A DNA stretch of 34,411 nt, from the NCBI RefSeq assembly GCF_011421595.1, contig NZ_WTLH01000021.1, positions 3,460 to 37,870 on the forward strand. The letters are read 5' to 3'. Under the pieces are notes generated by a model, which did no database searches, was not told the DNA's origin, and was given only the letters and a program-made list of their open reading frames with translations. Made by a program: the position numbers and the translations under genes. Positions within the stretch are counted from its first letter, which is position 1, and the number at the start of each line of letters is the position of its first letter. Origin of the DNA: Streptomyces sp. YIM 98790. Lineage in GTDB: Bacteria > Actinomycetota > Actinomycetes > Streptomycetales > Streptomycetaceae. Positions 15,655 to 22,756 of the stretch are shown here, one piece after another.

Positions 15655-17067
15655 TCAGGACGGGATGCGCTGAAGGGTGTTGGCGATGACGTACGAGGCC
15701 ACGTCATCACCCACCCGGAGACCGTCCGTGGAGTCCCACGGGTAGTGGACGCCCAGCCAGACGCGGCTGTCGGCATTCTCCCGGGCAGCCGCGCTGAAGG
15801 AGGAGAAGGTCCTCCGCTTCACCGGAGCGTGCGGGTCCTCGCTGGTCAGGGTGATCTGGATGGTGTCGGTGCCGAAGTACCGCTTCATGATCCCGGCCCA
15901 CGCGCCCGCGAAGGTGGCGTGACCGGAGGTCCACGCCGGGAAGCACGGGTTGACGGCATTGCCGTCCCGGTCGGCGGACAGCGGCTGCCACGCCGGGTCG
16001 AGGCCGCCCTCGCGGATCGCCGAGACCGGGCGCCACAGGTCGATGGGGGTCCGGTACTTCACATCCCACGCGGCGATGGAGGCGTCGGCCAGGGCCAGCG
16101 AGACGAGGGCGAAGAGACGGGCGTTGCCGTAGGTGCTCAGCCCTTCCTGCTGGGCCACCTCCTTGGTGTGCTGCAGCAGCTGCCCCGGCGGCTTGTAGGT
16201 GCCGTCCAGGTCATGGGCCCAGAACCAGGCCGCGGCGGTCTGGTCCGTGGTCCGCTCGGTCGAGTCCTTCGCGCCGAGGCGGCGCACGACCTCCACCTGC
16301 TCCGCGTAGGCGTCGCTGGCCAGCAGCGTCGCGTAGTCCCCGTAGAGGCCGGGTGTCGCCGGCCGGAACGCGGAGCCGCCGGGGATCGCGAACGGCCGCA
16401 CCTGTCCCCATGCCGGGGTCACCGCCTGGCTGTCCTGCCGGCAGCCGGGGTCGGGCATGTCCGGATAGCTGGTGGCCCGCCAGGCACCGGGCACTCCGTC
16501 GGCGGAGTAGCGCTGGTCGGCGTCCGAGCCGTCGCCGCTGCGGGCGCTCTCGATCTGCCTGACCATGTCGCCGACCACGGTGATGTCGAGGAGGTCGAAG
16601 TCGGTGGGCTGGGTGCCGAAGCGCTCGGTGAACTTGTTGTCGAGGTAGTACGCCTGGTCCGGGAAGAGGTGCAGCAGGACGTTGTACGCCGTCCTGCCGA
16701 TGATCCGCTCCTCCTCACCGGGCCCCTCGCTCCAGGCGTCGTAGTACGTGGCGTTGATGTACGGCCGGTAGCGCATGGTGTGCCAGCGCTTCCGGTACGA
16801 GCTCTCGCCGTCCCAGATCGCGGCGTTCATCATCGCCGCGGCGCGGGCAAGCCGGCCCGGGGCGCCGTCCGCACCCTCCTGCTGGCGGAAGACATCCAGC
16901 AGGACGTCGTTCCAGTAGTGCACCGGATCGCCGGTGTAGTCGGGCGGTGCGGCGGCAGCGGTCTGCGGTGCGACGGTCAGCGAGCCCCCGAACAGGGCGA
17001 CGACCGCGAGTAACAAGCCCATGATCCGCCCGCGACGCCGTCGCGGCGGCCTTTTTGCGTCCAACAC
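15655..17067 (-). CDS. Secreted vanadium-dependent haloperoxidase-like / PAP2-superfamily enzyme
   Basis: 470 residues from the GTG at 17067, with GGAG six nt upstream; an internal ATG 45 bp later would remove the Arg-rich n-region. The signal peptide (RRRRGRIMGLLLAVVALFGG, cleavage near AAAAPPD) directs export. The vanadate/phosphate-binding triad is present: KYRTPIDLWRP, TSGHATFAGA and SRVWLGVHYPWD (Arg and the axial His). The spacing in the first motif, K-x8-RP, is longer than the usual K-x6-RP of vanadium haloperoxidases. Members oxidise halides with peroxide or act as acid phosphatases; sequence alone cannot decide. It is monocistronic, 105 bp from the kinase gene. Confidence 0.8.
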   Translation of the reverse strand: MLDAKRPPRRRRGRIMGLLLAVVALFGGSLTVAPQTAAAAPPDYTGDPVHYWNDVLLDVFRQQEGADGAPGRLARAAAMMNAAIWDGESSYRKRWHTMRYRPYINATYYDAWSEGPGEEERIIGRTAYNVLLHLFPDQAYYLDNKFTERFGTQPTDFDLLDITVVGDMVRQIESARSGDGSDADQRYSADGVPGAWRATSYPDMPDPGCRQDSQAVTPAWGQVRPFAIPGGSAFRPATPGLYGDYATLLASDAYAEQVEVVRRLGAKDSTERTTDQTAAAWFWAHDLDGTYKPPGQLLQHTKEVAQQEGLSTYGNARLFALVSLALADASIAAWDVKYRTPIDLWRPVSAIREGGLDPAWQPLSADRDGNAVNPCFPAWTSGHATFAGAWAGIMKRYFGTDTIQITLTSEDPHAPVKRRTFSSFSAAARENADSRVWLGVHYPWDSTDGLRVGDDVASYVIANTLQRIPS

Positions 17068-17547
17068 GTGCCTCTCCTGCGGCTGCCGGGAAGAAGAACG
17101 CGTGCTCGTCGGCGAACACGCGTGGAACACGCGGGCCCGGACCGGGTCCTGACACCGAGACCTGCGTACTCCGGTGCACGACGCTACGAAGGGGCCGCAA
17201 GCGGTGCGTCCCGCAGCAGATGGAACTTCACGTGACCATCGCGGTACAGCGGCCCGCTGCCTGCAACTTGTGGGGTACCACGCCTGTTCGGCGACGCCCG
17301 GCCACCATGCCCCGCACCGGGCGGAGCCGTCCCGCGAGCCGCTCCGGCGGGCGGGTGGTGCGGTCGGCCGGCCCGCCCGGTCCCGCCGGCCCATGACCGG
17401 CCGGCCGGTCATGGGCCGGCCACCCCACTGCCGCGGGTCAGTCACCGACGCCGCGTAGCGGTCGCATGAGCGCGGGCGACGGCGACGGGCCGCGTGGTGG
17501 ACCGACCCGGGGGAAGTCCACGACCGGCGCGGGCTGAAGCAACGCGC
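17068..17547. other. Non-coding region upstream of the haloperoxidase gene
   Basis: Frames on both strands here have random composition and no domain. The region must hold the haloperoxidase promoter. It also contains the 36-bp palindrome at 17385-17420. From about 17500 it runs into the integrase remnant. Confidence 0.5.
17385..17420. repeat. 36-bp perfect palindrome
   Basis: Two 18-bp arms (left arm GCCGGCCCATGACCGGCC) meet without a loop at 17402/17403. Such a structure is unlikely by chance outside a functional hairpin or recombination site. It lies about 320 bp upstream of the haloperoxidase start and 128 bp before the integrase remnant. Confidence 0.9.
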
Positions 17548-17667
17548 GCTCGCGCCGGCCACCCCGTGGAGGTCCTGCTCAAGATCTACGCCAAATGCAT
17601 CGACGGTCAAGAAGCAGAAGTGAACGACCGGATCATGAAAGGGCTGGGGGAGGGTCTGGACGACTGA
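17548..17667 (+). pseudogene. C-terminal stub of a tyrosine-recombinase integrase
   Basis: The frame reads ARAGHPVEVLLKIYAKCIDG then QEAEVNDRIMKGLG and a stop at 17665. This matches the C-terminal end of actinobacterial phage/AICE integrases: xGHSVxVLLxxYAKCIDGQ, containing the catalytic Tyr in IYAKC. Nothing upstream in frame resembles the rest of the recombinase. A strong hairpin follows at 17704. It marks a decayed integrated element in this gap. Confidence 0.75.
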
Positions 17668-17703
17668 ACCGCCGGCAGAGCTGGGACCGACGTCGCCCCC
17701 GAT

Positions 17704-17728
17704 GAGCCCCGGAGCACCTCCGGGGCTC
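17704..17728 (+). terminator. Rho-independent-type terminator behind the integrase stub
   Basis: A perfect 10-bp stem GAGCCCCGGA/TCCGGGGCTC with a 5-nt loop, followed by TTGCC, starts 37 bp after the integrase stub stop. Confidence 0.75.
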
Positions 17729-17800
17729 TTGCCATGCCCGGGAAACCCGCAGACGTCTGCGACCGCAGCCCGCTAAGGCCGGCTCGGCGGGGAGGTGGGG

Positions 17801-18106
17801 ATGGCGCTGGTGCGCAAGGGATCACGGCGGATCGTGGTGGACGGTGTGGCCTACCGCTGGCGCCTGCGCCGCAAGCCAGCCCATGGCCAAGGGCTCGGCT
17901 CCTCTCCCTGCGTCTTCGCGGTCGAGCACGCCGATAACCCCGGCACCGCCCTCGTCGTCACCACCAGCCACCCACACCCGGGCAACTGGGTGGGCAGGAT
18001 CTCCCGCCCGGTGCTGCCCTCCGATGTGGCACGCGGCTGGGCTCCTCAGGCTTACGGCTCGCCGTTCCACCTCGATCTGTCAGACGGCTTCGCGCCCTGG
18101 GGCTGA
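17801..18106 (+). CDS. Small orphan protein of the SRRIVVDG type (hypothetical)
   Basis: 101 residues from the ATG at 17801, with GGAGG five nt upstream. It begins MALVRKGSRRIVVDG and ends SPFHLDLSDGFAPWG. It resembles short uncharacterised proteins found repeatedly in Streptomyces genomes near mobile-element scars; no function can be assigned. There is no signal peptide or TM helix. It is basic at the N-terminus with Trp/Arg-rich strands (YRWRLRRKP). The segment between VLPSDVAR and GWAPQAY may have lost residues relative to relatives; this is from memory of the family. A nearly identical 103-bp piece recurs at 31054-31156. Confidence 0.65.
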   Translation: MALVRKGSRRIVVDGVAYRWRLRRKPAHGQGLGSSPCVFAVEHADNPGTALVVTTSHPHPGNWVGRISRPVLPSDVARGWAPQAYGSPFHLDLSDGFAPWG

Positions 18107-18469
18107 TCGCGAACCGGCTCTGCCGGAGAGAGGTCTCAGCTTTCCCGGGGAGCGGGGCCGACCGGCGGAAACACCATCAAGATCAATCCAGCTCAGGGCG
18201 TTGCCGACACTACATCAGCCCTGCGAGCCCGCAAATGGCCCACGCGGATGAAAAGCCACTATATGCCTGCTATTGCGCGATACCGGCGGCAGGGGATGGC
18301 CAGGACTGGGGTACCACCCGCTGAAGATCGGCATGGGCTCGGAAGAGGTGAGGCGCTGGCTGAGGCAAGGAACGGAGGGCGCTGGGCAGGACGGCGGAGT
18401 CCGTCTCCGCCCCCGGCGCTTGGGACGTGTCCTGTGCGGTGTCCAGGGGGTGCGGGGCGGGTATGCCGG
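18107..18469. other. Intergenic scar without a recognisable gene
   Basis: Between the orphan gene and the convergent TlpA gene. An inverted repeat CAGGGCGTTG...CAGCCCTG at about 18195-18225 resembles a terminator. GC dips around 18240-18290. No frame has recognisable protein character. It may be mobile-element debris linked to the integrase stub. Confidence 0.4.
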
Positions 18470-19111
18470 TCACCGGCCTTCCGCAATGACCGGCTGGAGC
18501 ATGGCGAGGATCTCTTCCTCGTCAAGCGCCTTGAGTGCCCGGGCCGCGATCCGGCCCCGGCGGTCGATCACCACGGTGGACGGGATCGCCTGCGGCAGCA
18601 GGTGGCCGTCGAAGCGCAGCACCAGCCGTCCCTCGGGGTCGTAGAAGCTGGGGTAGGTGATGCCGTAGCGCCGCTCGAACTCCCGGGCCGGGCCCGGGGA
18701 CAGGTCGCGGGTGTTGATGCCCAGGAACTGCACTCCCTTGTCGCGGGTCCGGTCGAAGGCACGCTGGAGGTGCGGCGCCTCGGCCTTGCACGGCTCGCAC
18801 CACGACCCCCACACGTTGAGCAGCACCACGCTCCCGCGGTGGTCGGACAGCGCCAGCGGCTCGCCGTCCAGGCTCTCGCCGGAGATGTCCGGGGCCGGAA
18901 CGCGTTGCTCAGCGGGGATCGCGGTGATCTCCCCGGTGCCCGCCGGGAAGCTGTCCCCGTCACTGCGGGAGCGGTCCGTGCCGGATCCCGTCGTCCCTGA
19001 GGTGCACCCGGTGAACAGCAGCGCCGCACCGGCCGCGAGGACGTGCCGGCGGGAGGGCAGGCCCGTGTCCGGCGGCCACCGGACGTTACTCCGAAGCTTC
19101 TTAGGCGACAT
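18470..19111 (-). CDS. TlpA/ResA-like thiol-disulfide lipoprotein (Tat-type signal)
   Basis: A 213-residue extracytoplasmic thioredoxin-fold protein. The signal is SRRHVLAAGAALLFTGC, twin-Arg followed by a lipobox, so a membrane-tethered lipoprotein. The redox site is WGSWCEPCK in VVLLNVWGSWCEPC; then FLGINTRDLS, YGITYPSFYDPEGR and the cis-Pro region IPSTVVIDRRGR. It probably reduces apo-cytochrome c or copper-site thiols with electrons from the CcdA encoded upstream at 19189. It is a paralogue of the protein at 22757. The only plausible start is the ATG at 19111, which has no Shine-Dalgarno (CCCCCC precedes), suggesting a leaderless mRNA. A putative operator overlaps codons 3-7. Confidence 0.88.
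   Translation of the reverse strand: MSPKKLRSNVRWPPDTGLPSRRHVLAAGAALLFTGCTSGTTGSGTDRSRSDGDSFPAGTGEITAIPAEQRVPAPDISGESLDGEPLALSDHRGSVVLLNVWGSWCEPCKAEAPHLQRAFDRTRDKGVQFLGINTRDLSPGPAREFERRYGITYPSFYDPEGRLVLRFDGHLLPQAIPSTVVIDRRGRIAARALKALDEEEILAMLQPVIAEGR
19091..19105 (-). promoter_or_regulatory. BlaI-type candidate operator at the TlpA start
   Basis: CCGAAGCTTCTTAGG matches the local 15-bp dyad CCTAwGnnnCwTAGG with one mismatch (T to G at position 3). It overlaps codons 3 to 7 of the TlpA gene on the minus strand. If the transcript is leaderless, a repressor here would sit on the transcription start. Confidence 0.55.
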
Positions 19112-19188
19112 GGGGGGAGTGTGGCACGTCCGTCCGGCCCGGCCCGTCACGGCCCCTGCGGCGTCTGCCGCCCGTCTTCCCGATGGGA

Positions 19189-20052
19189 TCACAGGGGGAG
19201 TTCGTATCCGCTGATCCAGGTCTGCATGTGGTAGATCATCAGGCTCCACAGGCCGGTGACCTGTGCGATGCCGACGGCCAGGAGCAGCACGCCCCCCATG
19301 CGCAGAAGCGTGCGGGTGTGGCGGCGGGCGGCCTCGAAGGCGCGCAGCGACTTGCCGAGCGCGAGGGTGAACAGCAGGAAGGGCGCGCCGACCCCGACCG
19401 CGTAGAGGAAGGCGAGGAGGGCGCCGCGTCCGGCGGATCCGGTGGTCAGGGACAGGGAGAGCACGGCGGCCAGGGTCGGGCCGATGCACGGCGTCCAGCC
19501 GATGCCGAACATCACGCCCAGCAGCGGTGCCCCGGCGAGTCCGGCGCGCGGGGTGAAGCGCGGCTTGATGGTGCGCGAGAGCACCGGAACGCGTTCCAGG
19601 ACCCCCGCGAACATCAGGCCCAGCACGATGGTGACGGCGCCGAGGATGCGCAGGACGGTGTCCTGGTGGGCGAGCAGCAGGGTGCTGACGGAACCGAACA
19701 GCGCGCCGTAGGCGGTGAACACGGCGGCGAACCCCAGGACGAACAGAGCCGTGCCCAGCAGTGCCCGGGATCTGGCCCGGCCGCCGGGAGACCGCTGGGC
19801 CTCGTGGGCGTCGGCGGCGGTCATGCCGGTGGTGTACGACAGGTAGCCCGGCACCAGGGGCAGGCAGCAGGGAGAGGCGACGGTGATCGCTCCCGCGGCC
19901 ACCGCGATGGGGGCGGCCAGCAGCAGGGAGCCGGAGCCGACCACCTGGCCGATGTCGACGGACACGAAGGAACCTTTCGGCGATTGCGGTCCCGCAGCGC
20001 CGGGCCGGCCGGATGCCGCAGCCGGGACGCCGTCGGGGGAGTGGATCGACAC
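19189..20052 (-). CDS. CcdA/DsbD-type transmembrane thiol-disulfide transporter
   Basis: 287 residues from the GTG at 20052 (AGGAG nine nt upstream) or 258 from the GTG at 19965 (AAAGG upstream). The longer form adds a Ser/Pro/Gly-rich cytosolic leader. Six TM helices are expected; the redox Cys lie in [18 protein letters not shown] and [17 protein letters not shown], both classic CcdA positions. It passes electrons from cytoplasmic thioredoxin across the membrane to TlpA-like partners, here the gene 77 bp downstream. The operator half at 20064-20078 overlaps the Shine-Dalgarno of the longer form. A second ccdA-like gene is divergent. Confidence 0.9.
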   Translation of the reverse strand: MSIHSPDGVPAAASGRPGAAGPQSPKGSFVSVDIGQVVGSGSLLLAAPIAVAAGAITVASPCCLPLVPGYLSYTTGMTAADAHEAQRSPGGRARSRALLGTALFVLGFAAVFTAYGALFGSVSTLLLAHQDTVLRILGAVTIVLGLMFAGVLERVPVLSRTIKPRFTPRAGLAGAPLLGVMFGIGWTPCIGPTLAAVLSLSLTTGSAGRGALLAFLYAVGVGAPFLLFTLALGKSLRAFEAARRHTRTLLRMGGVLLLAVGIAQVTGLWSLMIYHMQTWISGYELPL

Positions 20053-20063
20053 GCACTCTATCT

Positions 20064-20094
20064 CCTATGTATCTTAGGTCCTAAGCTGCATAGG
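20064..20094. promoter_or_regulatory. Double BlaI-type candidate operator between divergent ccdA-like genes
   Basis: Two 15-bp sites, CCTATGTATCTTAGG (20064-20078) and CCTAAGCTGCATAGG (20080-20094), flank a single T. Together they form a 31-bp symmetric dyad centred on 20079: CCTATG/CTTAGG/CCTAAG/CATAGG. Each site faces one of the divergent promoters. Confidence 0.8.
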
Positions 20095-20140
20095 TCTTCG
20101 CGGGCGGAACGGCCCGTGACCCGCCGGAAAGGGCTGGTGG

Positions 20141-21172
20141 ATGAGCGAACTGCTCTTCGGGACGACGCTGCTGGCGTCGTTCCTCGGCGGAATGGTCGCC
20201 TTGCTGGCACCGTGCTGCATCTCGGTGATGCTGCCCGCCTACTTCGCCACCGGCTTCCGCTCCCGCGGGCGCGTGGTGGCGGCGACCCTGGCGTTCGGCG
20301 GCGGGGTCGCCACCGTCATCGTCCCGGTCGGACTGGGTGCCGCGGCGCTGTCCGCCGCACTCCAGCAGTACCACGTGTGGGTGTATCTGACCGGCGGGGT
20401 GCTGATGCTGGCCGGCGGCCTGGCGGTGCTGGCCGGGTGGAAGCCGAAGCTGCCGATGCCGTCCGGGGGCGCTCCGCGCCGGGGCGGCGGATTCGGCGCC
20501 GCCTACGGGCTGGGGGCGTTCTCCGGGATCGCCAGTGCCTGCTGCGCCCCGGTGCTGGCCGGGGTCGCCGTGCTGTCAGGGGCCAGCGGCTCCTTCCCGG
20601 CCGCGCTGAGCGTGGGCCTGATCTACGTGCTGGGCATGGTCGCCCCGCTGGTGGTGATCGCCCTGGCCTGGGAACGCGGTCACCGTGGACCGGCGCGGGT
20701 GCTGCAGAACCGCCGGGTCCGGCTGCGGGCCGGAGCATGGCGGCGCAGCCTGCCACTGGGCGACCTGCTGGCCGGAGTTCTGCTGGTGGCCATGGGCATC
20801 CTGACCATGGTGCTGGCCCTGAAGGGACCGGACATGGCCCGCTCTGGCTGGCGGGTGCGGCTCGCGGCCGATCTCGACCACCTCGCCTCGCGGATCACCG
20901 ACGCACTCGCCTGGGCGCCCGGCTGGGCAGTGGCCCTGACCGCCGCCGCCACCCTGGCCCTGCTGATCCGCCGCGCCCTGCGGAGCTCTCCGGCCCCCGC
21001 CGGCCCCGCTGAACCCGCCGACCACGGCAGCGAAGGCTCCGCCACCGCGGACGCCGCCGCGTGCTGTGCCGAGCCCGGGACGGCAGCCCGCTCCTTTCAC
21101 CCGACAGCGGCGACGGCCGCCGCCACACCCGCCCGCACCACCAAGGAGGAGACCGCCACCGATGGCCACTGA
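20141..21172 (+). CDS. CcdA/DsbD-like membrane protein with cysteine-rich variant sites
   Basis: 343 residues. The N-terminal core has six TM helices with LLAPCCISVMLPAYFA and GIASACCAPVLAGVAV: both redox positions are Cys-Cys, unlike the single Cys of classical CcdA. Two more TM segments follow (DLLAGVLLVAMGILTMVLAL and AVALTAAATLALLIRRAL), then a low-complexity tail with another CC (DAAACCAEPG). The doubled Cys could indicate metal binding or transfer as well as thiol exchange; that is inference. It begins the plus-strand operon that continues to the TlpA at 22757 and lies 46 bp after the operator. Confidence 0.82.
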   Translation: MSELLFGTTLLASFLGGMVALLAPCCISVMLPAYFATGFRSRGRVVAATLAFGGGVATVIVPVGLGAAALSAALQQYHVWVYLTGGVLMLAGGLAVLAGWKPKLPMPSGGAPRRGGGFGAAYGLGAFSGIASACCAPVLAGVAVLSGASGSFPAALSVGLIYVLGMVAPLVVIALAWERGHRGPARVLQNRRVRLRAGAWRRSLPLGDLLAGVLLVAMGILTMVLALKGPDMARSGWRVRLAADLDHLASRITDALAWAPGWAVALTAAATLALLIRRALRSSPAPAGPAEPADHGSEGSATADAAACCAEPGTAARSFHPTAATAAATPARTTKEETATDGH

Positions 21173-21869
21173 CACCGCCACCGGCGCCGGCCGCAGGCCC
21201 GGAACCAAGGCAGCCCGGCTGGCCAGGGCCAGGGCACTGCGCGCGCAGGAGCGTCAGCATGAGCGGCGCAACCAGCGGCTGCGCAGCACCGCCCTGGTCA
21301 CCGCTCTGGTGATCGTTGTCACCGCCGCCCTGTACGTGATCTTCCGCCAGGGCGAGGAGAACGCCCGGAACATCAGCTACGACGTCGGGGAGCCCGGCAT
21401 CGGCGAGACCGCCCCGGACTTCACCCTCGCCTCCAGCGCGGGCGGTGAGGAGACCCTCTCCGGTCATCGCGGCGAGACCGTGCTGCTGTACTTCCACGAA
21501 GGGGGAGGCTGCCAGCCGTGCTGGGACCAGATCACCGACCTGGAAGCGGAATGGCACAAGGCCGAGGTCCTCGGGATCGACACCATGCTCTCCCTCACCA
21601 CCGACCCGGCCGATCTGACCCGGCGCAAGGCCGGTGACGAGGGCATCACCTCCCCGGTGCTCTCCGACCCCGGCCTGAAGGTCTCCAAGGAGTACACGAC
21701 CAACGAGTACGGGATGATGGGCGGTTCGACGAACGGCCACAGCTTCATCCTGGTCGGCCCCGACGGGAAGATCCAGTGGCGCGCCGACTACGGCGGGGCC
21801 CCCGACTACACCATGTACGTCCCTGTCGACAAGCTGCTGGCCGATCTGACGGAAGGACGCACGGCATGA
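21162..21869 (+). CDS. Membrane-anchored AhpC/TSA (peroxiredoxin-like) protein
   Basis: 235 residues from the ATG at 21162 (AAGGAGGA upstream), overlapping the preceding gene by 11 bp. A basic, Arg-rich cytosolic N-terminus (ARLARARALRAQERQHE) precedes one TM helix (ALVTALVIVVTAALYVIF). The outside part is a thioredoxin-fold AhpC/TSA domain: IGETAPDFTLASSAGG, VLLYFHEGGGCQPCWDQ and GHSFILVGPDGKIQWRADYGG. The CQPC pair is a redox or metal-binding candidate. It probably acts with the CcdA-like protein upstream. A similar set is common in actinobacteria, but its exact function is not established to my knowledge. Confidence 0.8.
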   Translation: MATDTATGAGRRPGTKAARLARARALRAQERQHERRNQRLRSTALVTALVIVVTAALYVIFRQGEENARNISYDVGEPGIGETAPDFTLASSAGGEETLSGHRGETVLLYFHEGGGCQPCWDQITDLEAEWHKAEVLGIDTMLSLTTDPADLTRRKAGDEGITSPVLSDPGLKVSKEYTTNEYGMMGGSTNGHSFILVGPDGKIQWRADYGGAPDYTMYVPVDKLLADLTEGRTA

Positions 21870-22177
21870 CCGGGCCGCGCCCTGCCCACCGCGTCACCCT
21901 GCTCACCCAGGCCGACTGCAGCCTGTGCGAGCACGCCAAGCAGGTCCTGGCCACCGTGGGCAAGGACCACCCGCTGGAGGTCACCGAGACCGACCTGACC
22001 AGCGACGAAGGGCAGCGGCTCGGTGCCGCCGCCGGAGTCCTGTTCGCCCCGGGCGTCCTGCTCGACGGGAAGCCCTTCTCGTACGGCCGGCTCTCCGAAC
22101 GGCGTCTGCGCCGCGCCCTCCGCGCCGCCACGGACTCCCCTTCCACCGCTTCCGCAACCCCGAGCCAAGCCTCGTAA
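21866..22177 (+). CDS. Glutaredoxin-like protein
   Basis: 103 residues from the ATG at 21866, overlapping the previous stop (ATGA). Thioredoxin/glutaredoxin fold: VTLLTQADCSLCEHAKQVL carries the CxxC motif at the N-terminus of helix 1, and APGVLLDGKPFSYGRLSE the equivalent of the cis-Pro and C-terminal strand. There is no signal peptide, so it is cytoplasmic. It may relay electrons or a metal to the CcdA-like protein of the same operon. Confidence 0.82.
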   Translation: MTGPRPAHRVTLLTQADCSLCEHAKQVLATVGKDHPLEVTETDLTSDEGQRLGAAAGVLFAPGVLLDGKPFSYGRLSERRLRRALRAATDSPSTASATPSQAS

Positions 22178-22188
22178 AGGAGACTCCC

Positions 22189-22443
22189 GTGGACGCCTTC
22201 TACGCACTGGCCGTACTCGCCTGCCCCCTCGGCATGGGCCTGATGATGTGGTTCATGATGAAGGGCAACCGCCCGCAGGGCGGTACCCCGGCTCCCCACG
22301 CCGGGGCCGCCGGCCACGCGGGCTTCACCACCGACCCCCGGCGGAAGGAGGTCGAGGCCCTGCGCGCCGAGGTCGACTCCCTGCGCGCCCGGCTCGACGA
22401 CCGGCCCGCCGCGGGGCGCCAGGAGCAGGAGCGGGCACGGTGA
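22189..22443 (+). CDS. Small membrane protein with coiled-coil tail (hypothetical)
   Basis: 84 residues from the GTG at 22189 (AAAGGAG upstream). One TM helix (YALAVLACPLGMGLMMWFMM) is rich in Met with one Cys. A Gly/Ala/Pro linker with His follows, then a short heptad-like helix (RKEVEALRAEVDSLRARLDD). The Met-rich, Cys-containing helix would suit copper passage, but no family is recognised. It is 11 bp after the glutaredoxin-like gene and overlaps the next gene by GTGA. Confidence 0.65.
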   Translation: MDAFYALAVLACPLGMGLMMWFMMKGNRPQGGTPAPHAGAAGHAGFTTDPRRKEVEALRAEVDSLRARLDDRPAAGRQEQERAR

Positions 22444-22754
22444 TCGACACCGTTCTGCCGCCCCTGTCCGCCGCGGCCGCGATCGCCCTGACCTACGTCT
22501 TCTGCGTCCGGCCCATGCGCCGGGGCCGCGGCTGCCCCACGGCGCCGCGGCAATCCGGGGAGAACCGGAGCCAGGACTGCTGCCGCGCCACCCATGACGG
22601 CCGGAAACCCGCACCACCGCCGGCGGCGGCGGGCGCAGACGGCACGGAGGCGGAGACCGCGCGGCTCCGCGAGGAGGTCCGGCTGATCCGCCGCCACCCG
22701 GACCTCCGCTCCCGGGAGGACGCGGTACAGCTCCGGAAAGACGAGTCACGCTGA
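22440..22754 (+). CDS. Small single-TM protein, Cys-containing (hypothetical)
   Basis: 104 residues from the GTG at 22440, sharing GTGA with the stop of the previous gene. One N-terminal TM helix (VLPPLSAAAAIALTYVFCVRPM) precedes a hydrophilic cytosolic part with GCPTAP and DCCRATHDGRKP, then a charged helix (EAETARLREEVRLIRRHP). It is probably a partner of the 84-residue neighbour: both pair a TM segment with a short coiled coil. No family recognised. The next gene starts 3 bp after its stop. Confidence 0.6.
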   Translation: MIDTVLPPLSAAAAIALTYVFCVRPMRRGRGCPTAPRQSGENRSQDCCRATHDGRKPAPPPAAAGADGTEAETARLREEVRLIRRHPDLRSREDAVQLRKDESR

Positions 22755-22756
22755 GT

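Noticed and set aside
14491-17013. 840-codon plus-strand frame opposite the kinase and haloperoxidase genes
   Set aside because: Antisense to two clear genes; Arg/Gly/Gln-rich and without recognisable structure.
17250-18469. tRNA fragment near the integrase stub
   Set aside because: I looked for T-arm and anticodon patterns like the 34327 tRNA and saw none.
18470-20056. One continuous minus-strand frame linking TlpA and CcdA as a fusion
   Set aside because: The upstream part is the CcdA gene read in the wrong frame; the real CcdA frame ends at 19189 and TlpA starts at 19111.
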